Origin: Opitutaceae bacterium
Lineage (GTDB): Bacteria; Verrucomicrobiota; Verrucomicrobiia; Opitutales; Opitutaceae
Length of the DNA stretch: 38,552 nt
Assembly (NCBI GenBank): GCA_016793535.1
Contig: JAEUHA010000675.1
Span: 1-38,552, forward strand
Reading direction: 5' to 3'
Each line of letters opens with the position of its first letter. Position 1 is the stretch's first letter. The translations under genes were made by a program, and so were the position numbers. Positions 17,799-25,349 of the stretch are shown here, piece by piece. Below the pieces are notes generated by a model, which saw only the letters and a list, made by a program, of their open reading frames with translations, was not told the DNA's origin and did no database searches.

Positions 17799-18419
17799 TC
17801 AGAGCGGAGCCGGAGCGGGCAAGGGGGCCGCGGCCGCCGCCGGCACGGGGGCGCCGGCAGGATTGACCACGACGAGCGCCACGCGGCGATCCTTCTGCAT
17901 CGTGCCGGCGTCCGCGTTGCGGGCGGCCTCGAGGCTGCCCTTGGACAGCGTATCCATTTTGTCAGGACTGACGCCGATCGACTGCAGGTAGCGCTTGGTG
18001 GCGTTGGCGCGGCGGTCGCCGAGGCTGAGGTTGTACTCCGCCGTGCCGCGCCAGTCGCAGTGGCCCTCGAGCAGCAGCTTGTATCCAGGATTCTTATCCA
18101 GGTAGTCCTTCGCCGCCTTCAGCTTCTCGCGCTCGGACGCCTTGATCGCGGAGCTGTCGAAATCGAAGTACACGGTCTGCGCCTCGAGGGCGGAACGATT
18201 CTGATTGTTGGCATCGAAGCCCTCGCCGCGGCTCGAGAGCTCGGGCGGCACGCCGCCGAGGTTGCCGTCGGTGACCGACGAATTGATGCTTCCACCACCC
18301 GGTGTGAGGCCGAGCGCCGTCTGGCTCGGGTCGGGCCGCGTCGGCTTCTTGGTGCAGCCCGCGAGCACGAGCGCGGCGCTGGCGACGGCGAGACAGAGGA
18401 TCTTCGAGGCGAGTTTCAT
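17799..18419 (-). CDS. pal: Peptidoglycan-associated lipoprotein (OmpA/Pal family)
   Basis: The protein has 206 residues and a lipoprotein signal: MKLASKILCLAVASAALVLAGC, lipidated Cys at 22. A Ser/Gly/Asn-rich linker leads to an OmpA-like peptidoglycan-binding domain from about 80 to 185: TVYFDFDSSAIK, LLLEGHCDWRGTAEYNLSLGDRRANA and VSPDKMDTLSKG. This is the Pal pattern, the lipoprotein that tethers the outer membrane to peptidoglycan and works with Tol proteins at division. The last 20 residues are an Ala/Pro-rich tail not seen in E. coli Pal. No tolA, tolB, tolQ or tolR gene is adjacent, so assignment to Pal rather than another OmpA-type lipoprotein rests on the domain alone. It has its own strong terminator. 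Confidence 0.88.
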   Translation of the reverse strand: MKLASKILCLAVASAALVLAGCTKKPTRPDPSQTALGLTPGGGSINSSVTDGNLGGVPPELSSRGEGFDANNQNRSALEAQTVYFDFDSSAIKASEREKLKAAKDYLDKNPGYKLLLEGHCDWRGTAEYNLSLGDRRANATKRYLQSIGVSPDKMDTLSKGSLEAARNADAGTMQKDRRVALVVVNPAGAPVPAAAAAPLPAPAPL

Positions 18420-18501
18420 GAGAGGGAGCAGAGTGGGAACGGAAAGAAAAACCTATGGCGCAACCAGTCTCGGCGCCGCAAGGCTTTTAGCGAACTCCGT
18501 C

Positions 18502-19149
18502 TTACACGGTTTTCTTGGGCTCGATCAGTCCCACTTCGAGTGCGTAGCGGGTCAGGCTCGCGACGTCGTGGAGGTTCAGCTTCCGCATCAGGTTGGTGCG
18601 GTGGTTGTCGACGGTCTTCACGCTGATGCCGAGCTTGGCCGCGATCTCCTTCGTGCTGTGACTCTCGGCCACCAACTGCAGAATCTCGCGCTCGCGATCA
18701 GTCAGGAAATCCGGCGCGCTGCTGGTGGCGGGATTGGCGACCACGTTGCGCAACAGCGCCGCGACCGCTGGGCCGAAATAGGTGCCGCCGTTGGCAACCG
18801 TCTCGAGCCCCTTCTTGAATTCGAAGAGCCCGGCGGTCTTCTCCACGAAGCCGTGGGCGCCGGCCTCGAGCATCTCGCGCACCAGGACCGGGTTTTCGTG
18901 GCCGGAAAAGACGAGCACCCGCATCTGCGGCAGCTTCTTGCTGATCCGGCGGAGAATATCGACGCCGTTCAACCCGGGCAGCTTGGCATCCAGCACGCAA
19001 ACGTCCGGATTCGTATCCAGGCACATCTGCAGCGCGGTCTGGCCGTCTCCCGCTTCGCCGACGAGCTGGTAATTCGCATCCAGCCGCAGGATTTCGACCA
19101 GCATCTCCCGGATCGCTGTTTGGTCTTCAATGATGACGAGACGTTTCAT
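18502..19149 (-). CDS. NarL/LuxR-family response regulator (orphan)
   Basis: The protein has 215 residues. A receiver domain occupies 1-120 with the acidic pocket IIEDQ, phospho-acceptor D54 in CVLDAKLPG, Ser82 in VFSGH and Lys104 in VEKTAG. A LuxR-type helix-turn-helix occupies about 150-205 ([35 protein letters not shown] in the usual layout). All residues for phosphorylation and DNA binding are present, so it should be an active transcription regulator. No histidine kinase is nearby. It begins 25 bp downstream of tRNA-Lys on the same strand and may share its transcript. The linker between the two domains is long and Ala/Ser-rich. Confidence 0.92.
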   Translation of the reverse strand: MKRLVIIEDQTAIREMLVEILRLDANYQLVGEAGDGQTALQMCLDTNPDVCVLDAKLPGLNGVDILRRISKKLPQMRVLVFSGHENPVLVREMLEAGAHGFVEKTAGLFEFKKGLETVANGGTYFGPAVAALLRNVVANPATSSAPDFLTDREREILQLVAESHSTKEIAAKLGISVKTVDNHRTNLMRKLNLHDVASLTRYALEVGLIEPKKTV

Positions 19150-19174
19150 AAAATTATCGGAACTATAATCTTAG

Positions 19175-19249
19175 TGGTGGGTCGACTGGGATTCGAACCC
19201 AGAACCAACGACTTAAAAGGACGCTGCTCTACCATTGAGCTATCGACCC
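19175..19249 (-). tRNA. tRNA-Lys, anticodon TTT
   Basis: A complete cloverleaf can be folded on the minus strand. The acceptor arms GGGTCGA and TCGACCC pair perfectly, the D arm is GCTC/GAGC with a 7-base loop, and the anticodon loop CTTTTAA gives TTT. The T arm is CTGGG/CCCAG with the loop TTCGAAT. The discriminator A is followed by an encoded CCA (19175-19177). The total is 75 nt. The anticodon stem (GCGTC/GTCGT) carries one U-U mismatch and one G-U pair, unusual but compatible with function. Confidence 0.95.
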
Positions 19250-19424
19250 CCTGACCAAACCAGAGAGTCAAAATGGGTTTTTACGTTGAGGGTTTGCAAG
19301 AAATTTCTCCCCCCGCAGTGGTGTGCAGCCATTGACCGGCTGCTTCTACGTGGTATCCACCCGCAATTGGGCTTAGATCGTGGGAACATTTCACCATTAC
19401 AATCATCAGAGCGAGGCAGAACGC

Positions 19425-20027
19425 ATGTCTGCCAAAGCGCAAGAAGTTGCCCTCGACCGTACCCTTGTTGACCGCTTCAAGGGCGGGGACCAGTCCGCCT
19501 TCGACGAAATGGTATCCCGGTATTGGGATCGGATCTATTCGATGGTGCATCAGTTGCTCAGGAACCAGCAAGACGCAGAGGAGGTCACACAGGATGCCTT
19601 TATTCGTGCGCATCGTGGCTTGGCCAATTTCCGCGGAGATTCCGCCTTCTCGACCTGGCTTTACCAGATCGCAACCAACCTCGCCCGGAACCGCTACTGG
19701 TACTGGTGGCGCAGGAAGCGGGACCAGTCAGTGTCCATCGACGCGCCGGTTAGCGCAGAGAACGACATGACGCTCGCGGATGTGATCCCGGCCGAAGTGG
19801 AGTCGCCGGACGATATCACGGTGACCCAGGAGTTCGTCTCCCGGATCGGCAAGGCCATGGACCGACTTTCGACCAAGCACCGCGAGATCCTCGTCTTGCG
19901 GAACATCAAGAACATGTCCTACGAAGAAATCGCCGCCATCCTCGGCATTTCCGTGGGAACCGTAAAGAGCCGAATTGCCCGCGCGCGCGAAAGCCTGCGC
20001 TCGAAACTCGGGGAGGACTTCAAATGA
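19425..20027 (+). CDS. RNA polymerase sigma factor, ECF (RpoE-like)
   Basis: The protein has 200 residues from the ATG at 19425; an in-frame GTG at 19380 is less likely. Region 2 covers about 25-95 (AFDEMVSRYWDRIYSMVHQLL, DAEEVTQDAFIRAHRGL, FSTWLYQIATNLARN). Region 4 covers about 140-195 (LSTKHREILVLRNIKNMSYEEIAAILGISVGTVKSRIARARE). There is no region 1.1 or 3, as expected for an ECF sigma factor. It directs RNA polymerase to stress or envelope promoters. The next gene overlaps it by 4 bp (ATGA) and encodes a membrane protein with a short cytosolic N-terminus, the normal arrangement for a cognate anti-sigma factor. Confidence 0.93.
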   Translation: MSAKAQEVALDRTLVDRFKGGDQSAFDEMVSRYWDRIYSMVHQLLRNQQDAEEVTQDAFIRAHRGLANFRGDSAFSTWLYQIATNLARNRYWYWWRRKRDQSVSIDAPVSAENDMTLADVIPAEVESPDDITVTQEFVSRIGKAMDRLSTKHREILVLRNIKNMSYEEIAAILGISVGTVKSRIARARESLRSKLGEDFK

Positions 20028-20773
20028 AAGACTCAGAGTTCATCGAACTACTCAACCTCTACCTCGACCACGAGATTTCCGCTGACGACGCGGCCCGGCT
20101 CGAGACGGAGATTCGCAGCAACCTGGAACGCCGCCGCGTTTACCTGCAGTACTGTAAAATGCAGCAGGCGTGCCGGGTGATTGCGGCCGATTTCGCGACG
20201 GCAGAATCAGAATCTGCGTCTGCGGCCGACAAGAAGGTGGTGCCCTTTGCCTTGGATTCCGCGGGTTCCGCCGCGCGTCGCCGTCGCCTCCAGTTCTCTT
20301 ACGCCGCGGGTGCGTTTGCGGCGGCTGCCTGCGTCGCGTTGATCTTTGCCAGCCGTCGGGCTCCTTCGATAACTCCCGGGGTGGAGCAACCAGCGGCGAC
20401 CATGGCCGCGTCGGTGCCCACCGCTGCGGGCGGGTTGGCTGTCGCGACGTCTCATTCACCGGGCCCTCGCGGGCTGGTTTCGATTGCCCGTCCGGGCCCG
20501 TCGCCGACGCTGGTGGCCAATCCACTGTTGCTCACGGGCAGCAGCCAGGCCGAGGCCGTCCGGGCGGCGGCGGTCAGGCAGGCCGACAATCAACTGGCCT
20601 GGCTGGAGGCCCTGCAGCTGGCTCCGCTACCTGAGCGGACAACCCTGAGCCAGGACCTGCATTTTGGCGCCCGTCTCATCACCGAAGGCCGCGCGCTCGG
20701 TAATCGGGCGTCGTCCCATTCCGCGCAGCCGGAACCCGGCGAGGAAATGGTGACCTTCCAGATTGTGAAGTAA
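20024..20773 (+). CDS. Probable anti-sigma factor, single-pass membrane protein
   Basis: The protein has 249 residues, with its ATG overlapping the sigma-factor stop. Residues 1-55 (LLNLYLDHEISADDAARLE, then RRRVYLQYCKMQQACRV) resemble the helical N-terminus of ZAS-type anti-sigma domains, but the canonical His-x3-Cys-x2-Cys zinc motif is not present: only C44 and C50, spaced differently, are found. A transmembrane helix lies at about 91-110 (FSYAAGAFAAAACVALIFAS), preceded by ARRRR, placing the N-terminus in the cytosol. The periplasmic part is Pro/Ala/Ser-rich with no recognised domain. It probably holds the sigma factor inactive until a signal is sensed. A strong terminator follows 25 bp after the stop. 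Confidence 0.8.
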   Translation: MKDSEFIELLNLYLDHEISADDAARLETEIRSNLERRRVYLQYCKMQQACRVIAADFATAESESASAADKKVVPFALDSAGSAARRRRLQFSYAAGAFAAAACVALIFASRRAPSITPGVEQPAATMAASVPTAAGGLAVATSHSPGPRGLVSIARPGPSPTLVANPLLLTGSSQAEAVRAAAVRQADNQLAWLEALQLAPLPERTTLSQDLHFGARLITEGRALGNRASSHSAQPEPGEEMVTFQIVK

Positions 20774-20798
20774 CGCCAGGCAACCACGTGACCACGAG

Positions 20799-20824
20799 AG
20801 GCGGCGCCCGCGCGCCGCCTTTTT
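20799..20824 (+). terminator. Intrinsic terminator of the sigma/anti-sigma operon
   Basis: A perfect 9-bp stem, AGGCGGCGC (20799-20807) with GCGCCGCCT (20812-20820), has a 4-nt loop and a T-run to 20824. It is one-directional; the other strand lacks a T-run, so it does not serve convergent ruvA, which ends 5 bp away. Confidence 0.92.
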
Positions 20825-20828
20825 CGTG

Positions 20829-21437
20829 TCATCCTGCCAGCGCCTTCTTGATCAGGCCTTCCGTCGTTGCCTGGGGTCCCAGCGTCAGCGCGGCCCGACG
20901 AACCGCCTGGTCCGCGTCGGATGCCTTGTAGCCGAGGGCCACCAACGCCGCGACCGCGTCGCGGTGACCACCGGATCCCGAGGGTTGATCCGGCGCGGAC
21001 ACCGTCGGATCCGGTTCGCCGCTGCCCGCCGTGCTTCCAACCTTCGCGCGAAGTTCCACCACCAGACGCTCCGCGGTCTTCCGGCCGATGCCCGGACACT
21101 TGGAAAGCGTGCCGATGTCGCCGCTGCGTATGGCGCCCTCCAGCGAGGGCAGCGACAGCCGGCTCATGATCGAAAGTGCCATCTTTGGACCGACCCCGGT
21201 GACATGCTCGATCATCAGGCGAAAAAAATCCCGTTCCGCCGCCGTCGCGAAGCCGTACAGGGTTTGGGCATCTTCGCGGTAGATGACGAGCGTGTGCAGC
21301 TTCACCGTTGCCCCCGGCGGCGGCAGTTTCTCCGCCGTCGTCACGGGAATGTTCACCTCGTACCCGAAGCCGTTGAGCTCAATCACGGCGTGCAGGGGCG
21401 TGGCGGCGGCAAGGATGCCTTGGATCGAGATGATCAT
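20829..21437 (-). CDS. ruvA: Holliday junction branch migration protein RuvA
   Basis: The 202 residues match the family length. The N-terminal OB-fold starts MIISIQGILAAATPLHAVIELNGFGYEV. The helix-hairpin-helix pair is at about 72-130 (VTGVGPKMALSIMSRL and CPGIGRKTAERLVVEL). A Ser/Gly/Pro-rich flexible linker follows, then the C-terminal domain that contacts RuvB (AVAALVALGYKASDADQAV). RuvA tetramers bind four-way junctions and load the RuvB motor during recombination repair. Neither ruvB nor ruvC is adjacent. It lies 108 bp downstream of dapB on the same strand and could be read from that transcript. Confidence 0.95.
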   Translation of the reverse strand: MIISIQGILAAATPLHAVIELNGFGYEVNIPVTTAEKLPPPGATVKLHTLVIYREDAQTLYGFATAAERDFFRLMIEHVTGVGPKMALSIMSRLSLPSLEGAIRSGDIGTLSKCPGIGRKTAERLVVELRAKVGSTAGSGEPDPTVSAPDQPSGSGGHRDAVAALVALGYKASDADQAVRRAALTLGPQATTEGLIKKALAG

Positions 21438-21545
21438 GGTCCGAAAGAGTGCCAGCGATGGGCGCGCAGACAGCGTGTCGAGGACATCCGCACGGTCCGG
21501 CGTGGCGGGGCGAACGGAGCGTTCACGTTTCGCCGCGTCGCCACC

Positions 21546-22277
21546 TCAGGCCAGCCCCAGGACGTCCTGCATGTCGTAAACGCCCGGCTTCTGTTTGACC
21601 ACCCATTGGGCGGCCCGCAGGGCGCCGCGGGCAAAGATGCCGCGATCACTTGCCTTGTGCGTGAGCTCGAGTCGTTCGCCCAGAGCAGCGAATATGACCG
21701 TGTGGTCACCGACGACATCGCCGCCTCGGAGCGCGTGAATGCCGACCTCCGTGGGCGTCCGCTCACCGGTGATGCCCTCGCGCCCGTGGCGCAGCGCGTT
21801 GCGGTCGAGCTTACGCTCCTCGAGGATGATTTCGAGCAGACGCGCGGCGGTCCCGCTCGGCGCGTCTTTCTTGAACCGATGGTGCATCTCGACGACCTCC
21901 GCATCATAGTCGGATCCGAGCACGGCAGACGCCCGGCGGGTCAGGGCGAAGAGCAGATTGACGCCGACGGAGAAGTTTCCCGCCCAGACGCATGGCACCT
22001 TCGCGGCCAGGGCGAGCAGTTCCTTTTTCTCCGCCACGGCGTGACCGGTCGTACCCAGCACCACCGGCTTCCCGAGCGCCACGGCGGCCACGAGCATCGC
22101 GCGCGTGGCGGTGTGGGCGCTGAAATCGACCACGACATCGCACTTCGCCAGGCCGGCGGAAATATCGTCCCCGAGGTCGGTCTGGGCTCCGACTGCGAGT
22201 CCCATTTCCCGTGCCGCGCCGGCGACGGCCTGCCCCATGCGACCGCGGGAGCCGTTGATCAGGATGCTGAGTGCCAT
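21546..22277 (-). CDS. dapB: 4-hydroxy-tetrahydrodipicolinate reductase
   Basis: The 243 residues carry the N-terminal nucleotide-binding loop INGSRGRMGQ, the VLGTTGH segment and the catalytic motif VVEMHHRFKKDAPSGTA, where the His pair and Lys act in hydride transfer and substrate binding. DapB reduces the dapA product with NAD(P)H on the route to meso-diaminopimelate and lysine, needed for peptidoglycan. The gene starts 8 bp after the dapA stop, so the two are an operon. Length is slightly below the E. coli enzyme (273), with the short N-terminal domain typical of many phyla. Confidence 0.95.
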   Translation of the reverse strand: MALSILINGSRGRMGQAVAGAAREMGLAVGAQTDLGDDISAGLAKCDVVVDFSAHTATRAMLVAAVALGKPVVLGTTGHAVAEKKELLALAAKVPCVWAGNFSVGVNLLFALTRRASAVLGSDYDAEVVEMHHRFKKDAPSGTAARLLEIILEERKLDRNALRHGREGITGERTPTEVGIHALRGGDVVGDHTVIFAALGERLELTHKASDRGIFARGALRAAQWVVKQKPGVYDMQDVLGLA

Positions 22278-22285
22278 GGCGAGGT

Positions 22286-23170
22286 TCAGTCGAATTGAGC
22301 GAGCACCTTTTCGAGTGTCTTGGCGTTCGCGGGATCCATGTCGCAGAGGGGAGAGCGGACCTCGGCCGACGAGAGGATGCCGGCGCGAGTGAGGGCGACC
22401 TTGATGGGCACCGGGTTCGGTTCAATGAAAAGGGTCTTGAAGGCCGGATACAGCCGGCGGTGGATTTTCGCCGCCGCTGCCATGTCGTTGGCGAGCGCGA
22501 GGCGCACCATGCGGCTGATTTCGCGGACGAACAGGTTGGACGCGACGCTGATCACGCCTTCGGCACCGACGGCCATGAACGGCAGGGTGAGGGAATCGTC
22601 GCCGCTGAGCACCGTGAGATCACGCCCCATGGCCTGTTTCAGTTGATCGACCCGATCGACGCTGCCGCCCGCCTCCTTGATCCACGCCACGTGGCGATAC
22701 TTGGCGCGGAGCCGTTCCACGACGCCGACACTGATCTCGATGCCGCACCGGCCCGGAATCGAATACAGGATGATCGGACGATCGGTCACCTCGGCGATCG
22801 CACAGAAGTGCCGGAAGAGTCCCTCCTGGCTCGGCTTGTTGTAGTAGGGTGCGACAACCAGCATCGCGTCCGCCTTCGCTTCGTGCGAAAGCCGGGTCAG
22901 CTCCACCGCCTCATACGTCGAATTGGAGCCCGTGCCGGCGATCACCGGCACGCGGCCGCGCGCCTCGGCGATCACAAACCGGATGACATCCATGTGCTCC
23001 TCGTACGTGAGCGTCGGAGACTCGCCCGTGGTGCCGACCGGCACCAGGCCGTCGATCCCGCCTTTCAGCTGATGCGCGACGAGTTTTTTAAGGTCTTTAT
23101 ACGAGACCTGGCCGTCGCGGAACGGCGTGGCAAGCGCGGTGATGGTACCGGTGAGCGGACGAAGTTTCAT
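22286..23170 (-). CDS. dapA: 4-hydroxy-tetrahydrodipicolinate synthase
   Basis: The 294 residues start at the ATG at 23170 (MKLRPLTGTITALATPF); an upstream in-frame extension to 23347 is not family-like and would run through the divergent pilT promoter region. DapA landmarks are GLVPVGTTGESPTL for pyruvate carboxylate binding, VVAPYYNKPSQEG, the Tyr in LYSIPGRCG and the Schiff-base Lys in AWIKEAGG. The enzyme condenses pyruvate with aspartate semialdehyde, the first committed step toward diaminopimelate and lysine. It is the first gene of dapA-dapB and is divergent from pilT with 73 bp between the start codons. Confidence 0.95.
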   Translation of the reverse strand: MKLRPLTGTITALATPFRDGQVSYKDLKKLVAHQLKGGIDGLVPVGTTGESPTLTYEEHMDVIRFVIAEARGRVPVIAGTGSNSTYEAVELTRLSHEAKADAMLVVAPYYNKPSQEGLFRHFCAIAEVTDRPIILYSIPGRCGIEISVGVVERLRAKYRHVAWIKEAGGSVDRVDQLKQAMGRDLTVLSGDDSLTLPFMAVGAEGVISVASNLFVREISRMVRLALANDMAAAAKIHRRLYPAFKTLFIEPNPVPIKVALTRAGILSSAEVRSPLCDMDPANAKTLEKVLAQFD

Positions 23171-23243
23171 GAATGTAAAACGGGCATTGGAGCCTTGCGG
23201 AACAGACGACGGCGAACTAGGGAATCGCAACGCTTTTCTGCCC

Positions 23244-24356
23244 ATGTCGACCTCCGAGATCATCAACACCCACACCGAGATGTTCAACGACCTGCTGAAG
23301 CTCGCTGTGGACAGCGGGGTCAGTGACGTGATCATCAAGGCAAACAAGCCGGGCTACGTTCGCATCGCAGGGCGATTGAAGCCGGTCGACATGGATCCGA
23401 TCTCGTGCCCCGAGGCCGAAGCCTGGGTGTGCGAGCACGTGCCGCGCATCTTCAAACCGAAGTGGGATTCGGAGGGGCAGGTCGATTTCGCGTATGCCGC
23501 TGAAGGTGTCGGCCGGTTCCGCGTGAACGCCTTTCACCAGCGCGGGCTCGTGAGCATCGTGTTCCGGCACATCAAGAGCACGGTGCCGAACTTCGAGCAG
23601 TTGAATCTCGGCGAAACCGCCGGGGCGCTGCAGAAGCTTTCCCAGGCCAAGGACGGGATTCTCCTCGTGTGCGGCGCCACGGGCTCGGGCAAGAGCTCTA
23701 CGATGGCGGCGATGCTGAACTGGATCAATCAGAACTACGACAAGCACATCGTCACGATCGAGGATCCGATCGAATACACGTTCCAGGACGACAAGTCGTT
23801 GTTTCAGCAGCGGGAAATCGGTCTCGACGTGCCGAACTTCGAGTTGGCGATCAAGTCCGTGCTGCGCCAGAACCCCGACATCATTCTCATCGGCGAAATG
23901 CGCGACCGCGAGACGTTCGAGACTGCGATCAGCGCAGCGGAAACGGGTCACCTCGTGTTCTCCACCATGCACGCGGCAACCGTGGCCCAGTCCCTCACGC
24001 GCCTGTTCGAGTTCTTTCCCGCCGAGGAGGTCGTCCAGGCACGCCGCGCGATCGCCGGCACGTTGCGCGGCTTCATCTGCCAGAAGCTGATCCCGCTGAT
24101 CGAGGGCACCGGCCGCGTGCCGGCCAATGAGATCCTGCACGCGGACGCCACCGTGCGAAATCTGATCCTCGAGGGTCAGAACGAGAAGATCCAGTCCCTG
24201 CTCGAGAGCAATTCCGACTCCGCGACGTTCTCTTTCAACAAGGACATCTACCGGCTCGTGAAGGCAGGCATCATCAGCAAGCAGGACGGGTTGAAGTATT
24301 CCCCGAATCCCCAGCAACTGGAGATGAACCTGCGGGGTATCTTCATCAAGTCTTGA
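23244..24356 (+). CDS. pilT: PilT/PilU-type twitching motility ATPase
   Basis: The 370 residues start at the ATG at 23244 (MSTSEIINTHTEMFNDLL). An N-terminal PAS-like domain (VSDVIIKANKPGYVRIAGRL) leads to a RecA-like ATPase. This has Walker A GATGSGKSS (144-152), the Asp box TIEDPIEY (171-178), Walker B IILIGEMRD (213-221) and the His box ETGHLVFSTMHA. Hexamers of this type power type IV pilus retraction at the inner membrane. Features of both PilT and PilU are mixed, so the exact paralogue is open. No pilin or pilus assembly genes are adjacent. The stop overlaps the TTG start of the next gene (TTGA), so the two products are probably made together. Confidence 0.93.
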   Translation: MSTSEIINTHTEMFNDLLKLAVDSGVSDVIIKANKPGYVRIAGRLKPVDMDPISCPEAEAWVCEHVPRIFKPKWDSEGQVDFAYAAEGVGRFRVNAFHQRGLVSIVFRHIKSTVPNFEQLNLGETAGALQKLSQAKDGILLVCGATGSGKSSTMAAMLNWINQNYDKHIVTIEDPIEYTFQDDKSLFQQREIGLDVPNFELAIKSVLRQNPDIILIGEMRDRETFETAISAAETGHLVFSTMHAATVAQSLTRLFEFFPAEEVVQARRAIAGTLRGFICQKLIPLIEGTGRVPANEILHADATVRNLILEGQNEKIQSLLESNSDSATFSFNKDIYRLVKAGIISKQDGLKYSPNPQQLEMNLRGIFIKS

Positions 24357-25303
24357 ACCCGATCCGCCGCGCGAGCGTCCTTGGAGCCGTCGCAGCCGTG
24401 GCGCTCGCCGCGGGCAGCCCGTCGGCGGTCGCGGCGGAAACGGCATCGCCCGCGGAGACGGCACGTACCGCGAAACCAGATACCATCGAGACCGCGCGCC
24501 AGGAATTGCAGCAGTTGAAAGTCGGCCGCGACGCGTTGAATTCAAACCCGTCCGGATTGCCCCGGCTCACGGCGCCCGAGTGGCATGGTGGCACCGCACC
24601 CGCAGTGGCTCCCGCCGTTGCGCCACGCCCTTCGCTCGCACCTGATGCGCGAAACCCTAATTGGCTGGTCGAGGCGATGCGCAAGCCCGGCGATTCGTCC
24701 GTCGATGGCCGCCGGCGGGACGGGCGCAGGGATGACCACGAACCGCGCGCCACCGGCCGGCCGGTCACGGCGCGCGAGCGGACGGACGAGCCGGGCGATT
24801 CGTCGGCGGAGTCCCGTGATACTTCCACGCAAGATTCGAACCGCGGGCGGCCCGCCCCTGCGTTGGCGGTCGTCAATCCTCTGGCCGCCTTTCTCGATGA
24901 CTGGATGTCGCCGCAGGATTACGCCCTCCTGCAGCCTGGGATTTCGGCGAGCCGCAACAGTCCGCTCGGTCTGCCATCGCCCGCGCTCAATGCCGGGTCG
25001 CCGCTCGCGGAGCGGACAGGACTGCCCGGGCTGCCCGGAGCCCAAGCACAAGGCCCCGGATTCCCTGCGGCGGGCGGCCCTGGGACGTTGCGCGAGAATC
25101 CGTTTCTGCAGGCGCTCGAACCTTCCCTAGGGAAGGTTTCGCCCCCCATGCCGATGCCGCGCGCTGCGCTCACATCGACGAGTCCGACGCCAGCTCCAGC
25201 GTCAGCGGTCGTCCCCGTTTCGCCGGCGCCTCCGCCGCGGATTCCCGACTTCGTCCGCCCGCCGTCCGACGAGAAGCATTTCAAGCCGTTGAAACGTTTT
25301 TAG
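24353..25303 (+). CDS. Secreted proline-rich protein coupled to pilT, function unknown
   Basis: The protein has 316 residues if read from the TTG at 24353, which overlaps the pilT stop. This start is favoured because it opens directly into a signal peptide (MNPIRRASVLGAVAAVALAAG, cleavage after AVAA), and no ATG or GTG gives one. The mature chain is Pro/Ala/Ser/Arg-rich and low-complexity, and probably largely disordered, with one denser patch at about residues 175-195 (LAAFLDDWMSPQDYALLQPG). It ends PDFVRPPSDEKHFKPLKRF. It is presumably periplasmic or envelope-associated. No family is recognised. The coupling to pilT suggests a role with the pilus or envelope, but low-complexity sequence limits any claim. 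Confidence 0.75.
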   Translation: MNPIRRASVLGAVAAVALAAGSPSAVAAETASPAETARTAKPDTIETARQELQQLKVGRDALNSNPSGLPRLTAPEWHGGTAPAVAPAVAPRPSLAPDARNPNWLVEAMRKPGDSSVDGRRRDGRRDDHEPRATGRPVTARERTDEPGDSSAESRDTSTQDSNRGRPAPALAVVNPLAAFLDDWMSPQDYALLQPGISASRNSPLGLPSPALNAGSPLAERTGLPGLPGAQAQGPGFPAAGGPGTLRENPFLQALEPSLGKVSPPMPMPRAALTSTSPTPAPASAVVPVSPAPPPRIPDFVRPPSDEKHFKPLKRF

Positions 25304-25349
25304 GGCTTGGATTCGGAGGGGCCGGGCGCTTGTGTCGCGTGTTTCAAGC

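Noticed and set aside
18455..18485. Weak hairpin after the response regulator as a terminator
   Set aside because: Only about five base pairs (GGCGC/GCGCC) with a long loop and a distant T-run on the minus strand.
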